The translations under genes and the position numbers were made by a program. A stretch of DNA of 64,000 nt, from NCBI GenBank assembly GCA_024345305.1, contig BRON01000004.1, positions 1,240,001-1,304,000 of the forward strand, in the 5' to 3' direction. This document shows positions 23,685 through 33,646 of this stretch, piece after piece (positions within the stretch are counted from its first letter, which is position 1; each line of letters opens with the position of its first letter). The notes beneath the pieces are model-generated. The model saw only the letters and a program-made list of their open reading frames with translations, did no database searches and was not told where the DNA came from. The DNA is from Mrakia gelida (Eukaryota > Basidiomycota > Tremellomycetes > Cystofilobasidiales > Mrakiaceae).

Positions 23685-24585
23685 ATGCCCATCTCTTCTT
23701 CTCCTCTTCCTTACCTCCCCCTCGAAGTCAAGAACCACATCCTCCGATTCTGCGATCCCTCCACGCTCGCAAAGACGGCTCAAGTCTCGCTCGCCTTCCT
23801 CGAGCTCTCCTCCCCGATCTTGTACGAGGACGTCAAACTCCATGGATTCGAGCGTCTCAGGCTTCTCTTCTCTAGGAGAGTAAGTACATATGCGTCTTCA
23901 CCTGCTCATTTTGACACTTTCCCAGACTGACCTCCTCCACTGCAATCCGCATCGCACGACCCAGACTCAACCTCCCTCCCTCCAAACCGCTCCCTTCCTC
24001 TCCCTCTCCTTGATCCGGGACCTCTCGGTCTACTACACTCGCGAGGACTTGGAACAAAGCGACCCCTCGGGTTTGTGCCTCGATCGAGAGTCTTCGACCT
24101 CGCCTCTGGCCGTTCAAACGCTTCGATTCTTCATCGCAGACATCCAAGGTGGGCATCTCTCCCTCGACCTTTCGCGTCTCGGATGTTTCATCGATCCCCT
24201 ACACCTCGTTGTGAAGGCTCCCAGTGAGGCCGGGGTCCGTGTCCTCTTCGAAGGAAGCTCGTTCTCGTCGTTGGAAACAATCCTTCTCGTCTTCGTCAGA
24301 GTGGGAGAGGAACCGTTGGGGAGGACCGCTGGACGAGCCGGATGGAACCTTCGTCGTGTCACGTATGACCTCCCTAGACGAGACGAAGATTTCTTCCAGA
24401 TGCTCGTGGAGTGGATGGTTGAGGATCTTCCTTTCCCCGAGAACTCAGAGCTTCTCGTCCTGGTGCAGAACGAGAAGGACAAGGAGGAGGTCCTCGGTGA
24501 ACTTCAGTCCGAGATGGAACGCGGCGAGTTCGACTCTGCAGAGAAGATCATGGAACGAACAAGGGTGGAGGTTAAACGACGATAA
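23685..24585 (+). CDS. F-box-like protein, divergent paralogue
   Basis: Exons 23685-23879 and 23926-24585 give 284 residues around a very short 46-bp intron. The N-terminus PLPYLPLEVKNHILRFCDPS followed by FLELSSPILYEDVKL is the same F-box-like block as in the divergent gene (shared: CDPSTLA, LLELSS or FLELSS, LY-x-D). The intron also falls at the same place, just after an F/C-S-R-R segment. The remainder is Leu-rich with no named domain and ends RTRVEVKRR. About 150 bp separate the two starts, so they may be co-regulated. A role as an SCF adaptor is inferred from the N-terminal block only. Confidence 0.65.
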
Positions 24586-26031
24586 GCCTAGTGAGCCCTC
24601 TCGTCTTCGTCTGAGCCGACGTTTCCTTCTCTCCCAAAACGAAGCGTCGCCCGAATCGGGGTCTTGAATGACTGACCACCTCCTCCCCGACCTTTTCTTC
24701 GCCGCCAGAAGGACCCAAACCTCTCCTCGTCGCCTCTTCAGCCTCAATCACACGCTATACATGAGGCCTCGTGCCTGCTTTGTACTCGTGGGAGGTCGAG
24801 AGAAGAGCGAAGCCGTCGTGCTCGTGACGCTCTCGACGCGTCGAGGAAAACGAGAGTCGTGCTGAAGCTCCCGTTTTCGAGCGGCCGCAGGGAGCTTCGC
24901 TTCTACCTGATCGGTGAGATTGCTACTGACGAAGAGAGAAATCAGCGAATCGAGAGCTTTGACGCCGTCCGAGCCTCAGTCGAACAGGAAAGGACCGTGG
25001 GGAGAGAGCGTCTTTCAACTTCAACATCGTCGTCGAAGCTCGCGTCCCTCATCGGTATACACCTCGGTTCTGGACCCTGGCGATGTTCTCGAGAAACTTG
25101 AAGACTTTTCAGGTGCCCCGTCGTCTTGTCGAAGCGTAGAGTCCTTCCCGAAGAGCAAAGCTGTCTGCTTTCTTAACAAACGAACCTCGCCTTCGCTGTT
25201 CGCTCGCTCGCGTCGAACTCTAGGGTTTGGAAAGTCCATTGGCCTCATCGATCGCAGTCCCGGCTCTGATGAGAGCTCAAACAGAGTCGACTTTCTCCCA
25301 GAAATAGGTGAAGGGAGGGAGGTGGTGGAAGGGAAGGGAGAAACGAGAAACGGTAAACAAGCAGCGGAAAGTACGACGCGTCGAGACGAGATGAGAGGCA
25401 GCTTTTAGAAGATCTTTGAGGGTGATGTATCGAGCTCAAGACATCGGAAGGAGTAAGATGACCTCTAACTGCGTCCCAGGAAGGGAGAGAGGAGGGGCGT
25501 GAGGAGAGAAGGGGAAGGGAAGGGAAGAAGAGGGCCGTGAGCGCGAGCGGGAGTATTCCTTTATATCTGCTTGACCCTCTTCATCTCGGTGTATCGGTTG
25601 CTCTAAAGCATTGATGCCAGAAGGTCACTCCGGCTCTCTCGCTCTTCCCGGAGGACTCGACGAGGGCAAAAAGGGGAAAGGCGTTCGCAGGGGAAGAGAA
25701 AGAGAAGGAGTGAACGACCTCGTCAGCCCAAAGGGAAGAGGACGCGAAGTCGAATTACGTTCCGCTTTATTGCATCGTTAGCTTGAGATCATGTCTCAGT
25801 CGTATGCAGATCTGTGAAGTTCCAGTAGAGGATTTGAGTCCGAAGCTGTGTGAGAGCATTTGGGAGAGCTCAAACGAGATCTCTTTTGATCGAGCTCGAA
25901 ATGGCGGCGAACAACGATCCCCCCCCCTGCTTTTCCCTTTCATCCCCTTCCGCCGACCAGAACAAAGGGATCTAGATATGAGTAGGATGCTCCCGACGTG
26001 TCAACAACTTCCCTAGCGACGAAAAAGCCGA
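24586..26031. other. Gene-poor gap
   Basis: This is 1.4 kb without a coding region I can support. Short frames occur on both strands but lack joined splice sites or recognisable residues. It is purine-rich around 25310-25560, with several ACGCGTCG motifs (24836, 25376). It may be promoter for the small gene at 26032 or decayed sequence. Confidence 0.4.
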
Positions 26032-26728
26032 ATGGCAAGCCCTCCTTCCCTTCTCCATCAACCACAACCCTGCTCGACCCCTTCCCTTCCTCCCTCGTCT
26101 TCGGTCCTCCCTCGCCCATATCCTCGTCCCATCAGTCCTCCCTCCCACCAACGACCTAACGAAACGTCAGTCCTTCGAAGCCTTGCAAGCTCTGCTGTCG
26201 CTTCCCAAGCTCACCCATTCCTCTCCCCTCTCCTCTCCTCCTTCCCAGTTTTCAACGACCTCCCAAGCCTCCCTTCGCCTTCCCAACCACCCCTCATCCT
26301 TCCTCGACCTCCCAGCATGTCCCTCGCATCTAACTCAACCTCCATCCTCCTCAGCATCGACGTACCTCCCCCCTACACCAGCCTCGACCTTCCCTCCTCG
26401 CCTCCCCCCACCTACACGACCCAAAAGACAATCCTCAGTGAAGCAGAGCGCCATGAGGTGGAGGCGGAGGTGAGGCGGAAGAACCCTTCGCGGTACGGAG
26501 CAGCTCCTCCCTTCTGGCAGAGGAAGAAGAGGGCCGAACTTGAGGCGTGGGAGAGAGCGCAAAGTCTGACGGATGTCGAGGCATGGGTCCAGAAGTCGAT
26601 GGTGCGGCGAGAGGTCAGAGAGTGAGTCCTCCTTCTTGCTTCTGTACGGGAGAAAAGCATCAGAAGACGTGAGCTGACCTCGAACGGCATACAGGATGAA
26701 CCGCGCGATGCAGGGACATCTCGCCTAG
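26032..26728 (+). CDS. Small Pro/Ser-rich orphan protein
   Basis: Two exons (26032-26621 and 26695-26728) give about 207 residues; the intron has a gagctgacc branch and ends acag. I do not recognise it. The first 140 residues are Pro/Ser-rich and repeat VPPPYTS or PPPTYTT-like stretches that resemble PPxY motifs bound by WW domains. The C-terminal 65 residues are a charged helix (EAERHEVEAEVRRKNPSRYG, then FWQRKKRAELEAWERAQ) ending REMNRAMQGHLA. The in-frame ATG at 26317 (MSLASNSTS) would give a shorter 112-residue protein and is an equal candidate for the start. PPxY plus a short helix could suggest an arrestin-like adaptor or Rsp5-binding protein, but this is speculative. Confidence 0.55.
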
Positions 26729-27034
26729 AGAAGGAGGACGACGCGTCAAGCTGGACGACCTCGCTCAAGGAGCTTAGAAGAGAGGAGGGAGGGGGGTAGA
26801 TAGAGACGAACGAACACAGATATGTACTCACCATTGTTTTGATAGTTCCCGATACTGTAGAAGATGACTGCTTAACGAACGAAGAGGGGATCGAGGTTGT
26901 AAGCTTCTCGCTCTCGTTGTTTTGGTGCGAGGCGTTGGTGCTCAACGTCTGCTCTCCTCCTCCTCCTTCCCTTTCCCCTTCCCTCCTCGCGGTCCACACC
27001 TCTCACCCTCTTCTACCCGTACCGCTCAGGAAGT

Positions 27035-28440
27035 CAAAACGAGTACGTACAACTGCAGTTCTTCTTCTTCCTCCACCTCTCCTCCTTCGTCGACCCAAGC
27101 TGACCTCCTTCCCTTCCCTTCTTCAGCGCCGTCGTCGTCGTCCTTCGAGGTGTACCCAACCACTCCTCGTCACACCCTTCTTCTGCATCCAGCATCTGTG
27201 GACCAAACGCGCACGCGAAGAGGGCGTCGAAGTCGAATGTCGGTGCAAGAGGCCCGCGAATAAGTCGTCGCCGGCGTCGTTGGCGTTGTTGGGCAAAGGA
27301 GTGGCGAAGGGGAGGTCAACGGTGGCGAGTAGAAGGAGGGTGAGTCCGTTCCGCTGTTGGTGGAAGGGTGGAGGTGGGATGTCGGGATGGAAAAGAGGAG
27401 GGAAGAGGAGTCGAGCGACGCGACTCGACTCTGAATGTGGCAGGAAGAAGGGACGAGCAGCCGAAGCTGACCTCCTCCTCCTCTTCGTCAGCATATCACC
27501 ACCTTCACTCTTCCCTTACCACTCTTCAACCTCCTTCGTCTACCTCCTCCTTCTCCAACACGACGACGAGCGCCGGTCTCTGGCTCGACGACGGGTCGAC
27601 GTTGAACAGTTGGTCGTGCTCATTCCTCCTCTCGAAGGAAGGCGGCGCCGGTGCTGTGTGTGGAGAAGGAGGAACCTGGTGGTCTCCGTCTGAGGGCGGA
27701 AGAGCGAGGTTGAAGCCGCTGGAAGGTTGTGAAGAGGGAGGAGGTCGAAGATGAGGAGAGGGACCTCTGAGCACCCTCGAGCTCAGAGGGCCAAGGTCGT
27801 GGGTTGAGTTGAAACGAAGGGAGGACAAGGCGAGCTCATTTCGTCTCTTCCCTTTCAGCCCGCGAACGACAAGCTTCTCCCTCTTTCTCTCTCGAGATTC
27901 TGGAGACGAAGGCTGATACGCCGTTCTTGTTATCTCTTGGGCACTTCAGTCGACATAGTCTCCTAGGATCTCGCAGCCATGTGACGCTCTAAAGCCACTG
28001 AACGACTCCTCGCGATCAGACCCTCTCGCTTCCTCGCCCGATCTATGCTCTTCAAACCTCTCTGTCGCCGAGGGACCATAGAGAAGGTCCAAACCGACTC
28101 TGGAAGACGGAATCAACGTCCGAACTCCGCCCTGACCCCCACCCGACGCGTCGAGCCCTCGCACGTCAACTCCGCGCGCTCAAGCTCTCTCTGCGAGAAC
28201 AGAGACCTTGTTTCGAAGACCATGATGATGTGCGCAGAGTTTTCAATTCGAGAGTATAGTGACCAAGAAGAGAGTCCACCTCAGGGACGGGGAATAGCCC
28301 ATCGTGCAACACCTCGTCCCTTTCCCGGTTTTCCGTTACTTCGTTCCTCTTCGGTCACAGGGATGACCCCTACAGTAGTTTAGGTCGCAGGTTCAAATCC
28401 TCGACACAGTAGCGTACCTTCCAGACCCTTAGCTTTTTGC
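27035..28440 (-). repeat. Inverted dispersed repeat, copy A
   Basis: The reverse complement of this segment aligns with 40378-42455 along its length. Identity by eye is roughly 85-90% in the part from 27780 to 28440 and lower in 27035-27760. Alignment stops abruptly at the right edge next to a gctttttgc run. Copy A lacks about 650 bp present in copy B. Splice-like signals (gctgacctc tails, gtacgtac) are shared, and a minus-strand reading frame ending at 27526 (SSGFNLALPPSDG and onward) is partly preserved in both copies. Changes elsewhere disrupt frames, so most of the element appears non-coding today. It could be a decayed transposon or duplicated gene. Confidence 0.75.
28363..28440 (+). other. 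Degenerate tRNA-like sequence with B box and T-run
   Basis: At the outer edge of copy A, 28388-28398 reads ggttcaaatcc, an exact match to the Pol III B-box consensus (GGTTCRANNCC) of a tRNA T arm. It sits inside a hairpin with GTCG/CGAC ends. A TTTTT run 36 bases downstream could end Pol III transcription. The T stem does not pair as in a real tRNA, and no A box or acceptor stem is found at the right distance, so it is not an intact tRNA gene. The equivalent in copy B is on the minus strand at 40418-40428 with changes in the loop. Confidence 0.4.
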
Positions 28441-28733
28441 TTGCTTGAGCCTCGATCGAGTTCGAGTTCGGACCTGGCAAGCCTCCCGCGACGCGTCGTC
28501 TCGTCTCGTCGGAAGCTCCCCTTTTGCTCCGACATCTATGATATGCTCTCGAAGGACTACCTAATAAGATCTTATGTCCGGAAGCTTTCTTTCTTTCAGG
28601 ACAGATATCGATCCGTGCCCTTCTCTCCCTCCTCGCGCTCTTGCCATCTCGCTCCAAGAAACCAAAGACAAGAGCTCATGCACCACCAAACATTACTAGA
28701 TAGATCGACCGACTACCCTATTCGTCCTCCCTG

Positions 28734-30268
28734 CTACTCGACCTTTATCCTCCCCAACTGTCCCGCCCGATTGCCCTGCACCCACCTCGCGACTCCGAAC
28801 GCGAACACGAGGAGGGAGAGGTCCTGGATGAACTGAGTGAGCATCGAGATGTACCTGGACGCGGTGAAGATGTAGTTCTTGAAGTTTGGAGGGATGAAAG
28901 CGAGGAAAGGCGAGATGAGCGAGAGGAGGGAGGAGGGTGGGGGTCGGGACTGAATAGACGGACGAGGCAGGGAGGGAGGGAAAGATGAGCTGGGAGATGG
29001 GAAAGAGAGCGGAAAGAGAAAGGGACTGGGTGCTCACCCTGAAGAGGAGAAGTCTCGTCGTCTGAAGGATGAGCTCGAGAGTGACAAACGCCCAGAAGAC
29101 GGGCTGCGACACAACGAAACACAAAACGAAACGAAGGACGCGAAGGTCAGCTCTCCGTCTCCCTCCCTCCCTCCCTCCCTTCGCGTCAACGAACGAAAAC
29201 ACTCACCAACTCAACTCCAACCTCCTTCCCACCCCACCCACCCATCACTTGTCCAGTCCCAAACTCCATCTCCCCCATCGCTCCCATCCTCTCATTCTTC
29301 CTCGCCAAAACGCTCGGCTCCCACCACCCAACCACGAACCCAACGAGCGCGAGCACCCCCAAGAAATGGGCGATGGTGAACAACTTGTCCGACAGGGTCT
29401 TCTTGTTAGAGTACTGCTGCTGTTGATCCATCATCGGTGGCATTCCTCCTGGTCCTGGGGGTCCTCCAGCGAACATGCTCTCCATGCCAGGAGGGAACAT
29501 CCCTCCCATCCCTCCTCCTCCTGGTCCTCCTCCGGCGAAAGGGTTTCCTCCTGCTTCTCCTCCTCCGAAGGCAGCGAAGGGATCTCCTCCAGCGCCAGGA
29601 CCACCGGGAGGTCCACCAGCTTGCATAGCAGCGATCATGGCTGCGAAGGGGTCGTCGGATCCTGGTCCTCCTGGAGGGGGGAAACCGAAGGGAGAGTCGG
29701 AGGGAGGAGGAGGGGAGGAGAAGAGGTCGTTTCCGTTGGAAGACGACGAGGGAGGGGGCGAAGTGGTGAGGGAGGTGGAGGAGGCAGTTCGTTTCGGTAC
29801 GGGAGCTGCGAAAGGAGTAGGAAAAGCAAGGTCAGGATCAAGGACGGAGGGAGGAAAGAGGGAGACACGTCGAACGTCACGGAAGGGAGAGGGAAGGTGA
29901 GGTTGGGTTGAGCTCGTTCGAACCTCCCCTGCCACACACCCTTCTTCGACAGTTTTTGGAGTTTGGGGAGGAACGAAAGGGATCGAGCTACTCACCAGCC
30001 GTCTCATACATCTTTGCGCCCTCAGCGCCTCTAGCTGTGTTGGCGAGTTTAGCGAGACCCTTCTCTCCTCGAGCTTGGATCTTGGCTTTGCGAGCGTCGG
30101 ACCTGAGTCGGCTGTAGACACGAATCAAAAACGAGACCAGCGTGAAGCGAGAGGTCAGCTTGAAGTTCTGTAGAGGTAGAAATGAGCTCAGAATGCGGGA
30201 ACGAACGCTTCTGAAGGAGCTGCCGGTGGTGGTGCTGGCGCTGGAGCAAGAGGTGCTTCGGACGACAT
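28734..30268 (-). CDS. GET2/CAMLG-like tail-anchored protein insertion subunit
   Basis: This is probably the ER membrane receptor subunit that, with Get1, accepts tail-anchored proteins from Get3. The start at 30266-30268 reads MSSEAPLAPAPAPPP. An Arg/Lys-rich helix follows (SRLRSDARKAKIQARGEKGL), which in Get2 is the cytosolic Get3-binding segment. The middle is a Gly/Pro-rich linker with an MIAAMQAGG helix and Met/Gly repeats. The C-terminal part has three hydrophobic segments: LFTIAHFLGVLALVGFVVGW, PVFWAFVTLELILQTTRLLL and a weaker one with SLLVFAFGVARWV. Basic N-terminus plus three C-terminal membrane helices is the Get2 architecture. The last exon ends LGRIKVE at TAG 28734-28736. The long Gly-rich linker is unusual. 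No catalytic motif exists to confirm the call. Confidence 0.6.
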
Positions 30269-30769
30269 GATTTAGAGCGAGCTGAACCAGAACAGAAGTC
30301 AGCTTAAGACGCTCTGCATACAAGAGAGGTTGAAGATTAGACTCACGAGTCTGACGAGAATGAAGAGAGGAACGCTGGGGTCTGGGGGAGAGATGCAGTT
30401 GAGAGCGGAAGGAAGGAAGGGTCGACGATGAGCTCAACCCGTTTCGAGCGACGGGTTCGCTGGCGCCACTCTGTTCTTCTTGCTCTCTCTCAGTTCTTTC
30501 ATTCGAGTCGAGAGTTCGAGAATCGATCAAGGCGATCCATCAACACGGCCTTCGTACGTACTGACGAAGAAAATATCAAAAAAGGAAGGAGCGAGAGCGA
30601 GAGGGAAGGGAGAGATTAAGAGGGCTAAAGGAGAGAGAAAGGGATTCGAACAAGTGCTCGTCCAACCGAAAAGAGAAGGGAAGAAGAGAAAGATGAAAAG
30701 GCACGATATCTGGGTTATGGAAGTGGGAGATTTGAGATTTTGGGGTGAGAGAAGCGACCGAGGGTTGGT
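30269..30769. other. Intergenic region between GET2-like gene and NAP1
   Basis: This holds the 5' region of the GET2-like gene and the 3' UTR of NAP1. It is purine-rich (30560-30730) with short meaningless frames. A minus-strand intron in the 5' UTR of the GET2-like mRNA is possible. Confidence 0.4.
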
Positions 30770-33285
30770 TTACTGCTGCTTGCCTGTGAACACGAAGGAG
30801 GGAAAAAGAAGGTCAGCGCGAAGTCCAACAAAGAGGAAGGGAAGAGATGCTGTCAGGAACGTACACTCTTGGGGATCTTGCGAAGTTCCAGGAGCGGCGT
30901 TGGCCTGTCGGGCAGAGAAGTCCTCGTCGTCGTCGTCCTGAAGGAAAGGAGGAGAAAGTCAGTTCGGGGAGTTCGAAGCAGCGCGAAAGACGCCAAAACT
31001 TACCTCGTCGAACTCATCGTCATCATCGAACTCGTCGTCCTCATCGTCCAGGTCGTCGAACCTGCAGAGAGAGGGAGTGAGGGAAAAGGGAAGGAGAGAA
31101 GTAAAAAGAGCGACACGTCAGTTTGCGATCGCTTTTGCTCGCTCAGACCAGCTCGAGAACGAGACTCACTGAAGGGCCTTTCCAGTGTAGAAATCAACAG
31201 CTCGGGGGATGACCTGAGCACACACAAAACCACAAAGAACGATCAGCTCTCACTCTTCTCTCGACCAGCTCAGCCGAAACGCGTCTCGACCCTCTCAAAA
31301 CTCACCTTCTCCTTGAGGTCCTCTCCGATCTGGTAGTCCAACTCGAGCCTCTCGTCAAGAGCGGCGAGGTCGTCCTCCTCGAAGGCTCCCTCCTCGAGAG
31401 CCTCCTCCGTTGGAGGGGTGGGAGGGGAGAAGAAGTTGAAGAACGAGTCGGCGGCGATGACCTTGAGCAAACGAACGTCGGGAGAAGGTGGTCAGCGAAC
31501 GAGATTTCTCGAGCGAGAGGTGAGATGAGTGGGTGGGTGGGCAAGCTAACCTTCTTGACAACCCGAGTTCGGTTGGTAGTCTTGTTCCTCTGCTTCTTGA
31601 TCTCGGTCCTCTTGGTGAGGTCCTTCTCCTCCTTCCACGCGATGACGGTTCCCTCGGCTCGCTCGTACACTGTAAGATCCAACACAAAACACGCACCAGA
31701 AGGTCAGATCTTCGCTTCTCTCTCTCGCGATGGACACGAGGCGCCCGAAAGGGTGGGGAAGAAAAGAACGGAGGCAAGGGAGGACGAACTAAGATCTCCT
31801 CCGTACCCAACCTCGGATCGGTAGTAGTAGGTCTTCTCGAGCTCGGCGTTGGTGAAGAACTCGTTTTCAGAGAACGCGAAGGTGATCTTGAATCCAGGGG
31901 TGGTTCCCTCGAGGTACGAGAGCTTGATGTCGGTCAAGGAGTGGAGGGCCTGAGCAAAGAGAAAGGGAAGGATAGTTCAAAAGGTGAGCTCTCTCGCTCG
32001 CTCGCTCGTTGCTCATGTCACGAGCTAAGAAGTGGTGTGTTGGTGGGTTCTGTAACGTACATCCTCGTCCTGCTCAGTGACTGGTAGTAGAAGAAGATGG
32101 AAAGAGAGTTATCAGGTCAGTGATTGAACGTGGAGGAGGAGGAGAATCGAAGCTCGCAGAAGGGGAAGGAGAGAAAGGGAAGAACGAGATCTCCTCGCAC
32201 TCCTCCCCCAAAGAAAACAGAGAAAGAACTCACTGAGCTCGCTGATACCGACGTGGTTCCTGAGAGCGGTCAACCAGAAGTCGGGGATACCCTTGGTCTT
32301 GTCGTCCTCGTCAACCTCTCCGATGGTGGCTCCGGACTCCTCGTCCTCGTCGACGGCCTCTCCAGCTGAGACCTCCTCCTCGGTGGGCTCGATAGCTCCA
32401 GAGACGATGGCCCTCCGTCGCTCGTAGAGAGGAGCGTATCGCTCGGCGAACTTCTTCTCCAGAGCGAGGATCTCGAGCTGGAACTCGGACTCGATCTTGG
32501 AGTGCTCAACCTGGATTCCCTTGAGGCCCTCGACTCGAGTTCGGACCTGCGAAGGGAGGGAGGGAGGTCAGAGGTCAGCTTTCGAGTCGAAGGAGTTTCT
32601 TTTGTTGGAGTGTGAGAACTTACCTGGGCAGGGAGGGAAGCGATGAAAGCTGAAGGGTGACCCTCGAAGGCGTCGAGTCCAAAGAGGTTGGGGTTCTGAG
32701 CGGGCGAGATCGGATGCAGAGGAGGGGGGAGCAAGAGAGGAAGAACAACGAGAAGGGATCAGAGGTCAGCATCTCACTTTGGCTTCCACTTCTCCACTCC
32801 CTCTCTAGAGGCTTCTCTACTAGAAGAAGACGAGAACGAGGAAGGGAAGGAACGGCGAGCTCTCTCGCTCTGACTCTCGTTCGCCATCTCCACCCCACCC
32901 GTTTCGAACAGCAAAGGAGAAGAGGAGGTGAAGGGAGCACTCACGTTCGCGAGCATCGAAGCAGGGTTCGCTCCGTCCAGCTCGTCCTCCTCCCCAATCT
33001 GAGCAACAGAGGGCTTCACAGATCCACGAGCAAACTCAGCGGGCGAGGCCAGCGAGTTGACGGGAGTGGGAGCAGCAGTGTCTGAAGGAGAGGGAGGGAG
33101 GTCAAACAAGCGGGAAGGGAGGAGAGGGGAGAGAGAAGAAAATCAAAGCGGACAGAGTGGAACGTCAGCAGTCTCGCTTCGTGAAGGTTTGCTCAATATG
33201 GTTTACTGGTAGAAGGGATGAAGGGTGGCAGGAGGGTGGATGAGTACTCACTTCCACTCGAAGGGATGGCTTGGGAAGAGGTCAT
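30770..33285 (-). CDS. NAP1: Nucleosome assembly protein 1 (histone chaperone)
   Basis: This binds H2A-H2B dimers and deposits them on DNA, and shuttles between cytosol and nucleus. The first exon encodes only [11 protein letters not shown] plus one base; the second continues [19 protein letters not shown]. The NAP core is unmistakable: dimerisation helix with [20 protein letters not shown], then [73 protein letters not shown] and [12 protein letters not shown]. The C-terminus is a long Asp/Glu tract ([20 protein letters not shown]) typical of the family. The last exon, joined through E-C, ends ECKQQ, a CaaX box identical to that of animal NAP1L1, which is farnesylated. Length (about 430 residues) is normal. 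Confidence 0.95.
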
Positions 33286-33646
33286 GGCTGAGCAAGAAGG
33301 GTTTGGGAAGGGAGGACGTGGTTGAGGAGACTTCGAAACGGAGCGTCCAGTTTCAGGTCCAACTAGATTTGGACTCCGCGGACGTCCACTTCTTCCTTTC
33401 TCTACACACCGAAAGCGAGACGAGAAGGTGCATGAGCAGAAAAGCAAACGAGATGTAGCACTGTGCGGAAGAAAAAACGGCAAACGATAAAGAGAGAGGG
33501 AGAAGGGAAAGCAAAAGGAAACGTGTGAAGGGAAGGGAACGATGAGGAGAGAGATAGAGAACGATGCGATGAGGGAACGAGACTGTTCTTGATGAGCGAG
33601 AACGTATGCGAAGGATGAGTGTAGAGAGAGGGGAAAACGAGAGAAA
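33286..33646. other. Intergenic region between NAP1 and MDV1
   Basis: This holds the NAP1 promoter and MDV1 3' UTR. The overlapping short frames do not join to either gene. No RNA or repeat was seen. Confidence 0.4.

Noticed and set aside
28380..28410. An intact tRNA gene
   Set aside because: Only the B-box/T-arm-like piece fits. The T stem, A box and acceptor stem are missing or mispaired.
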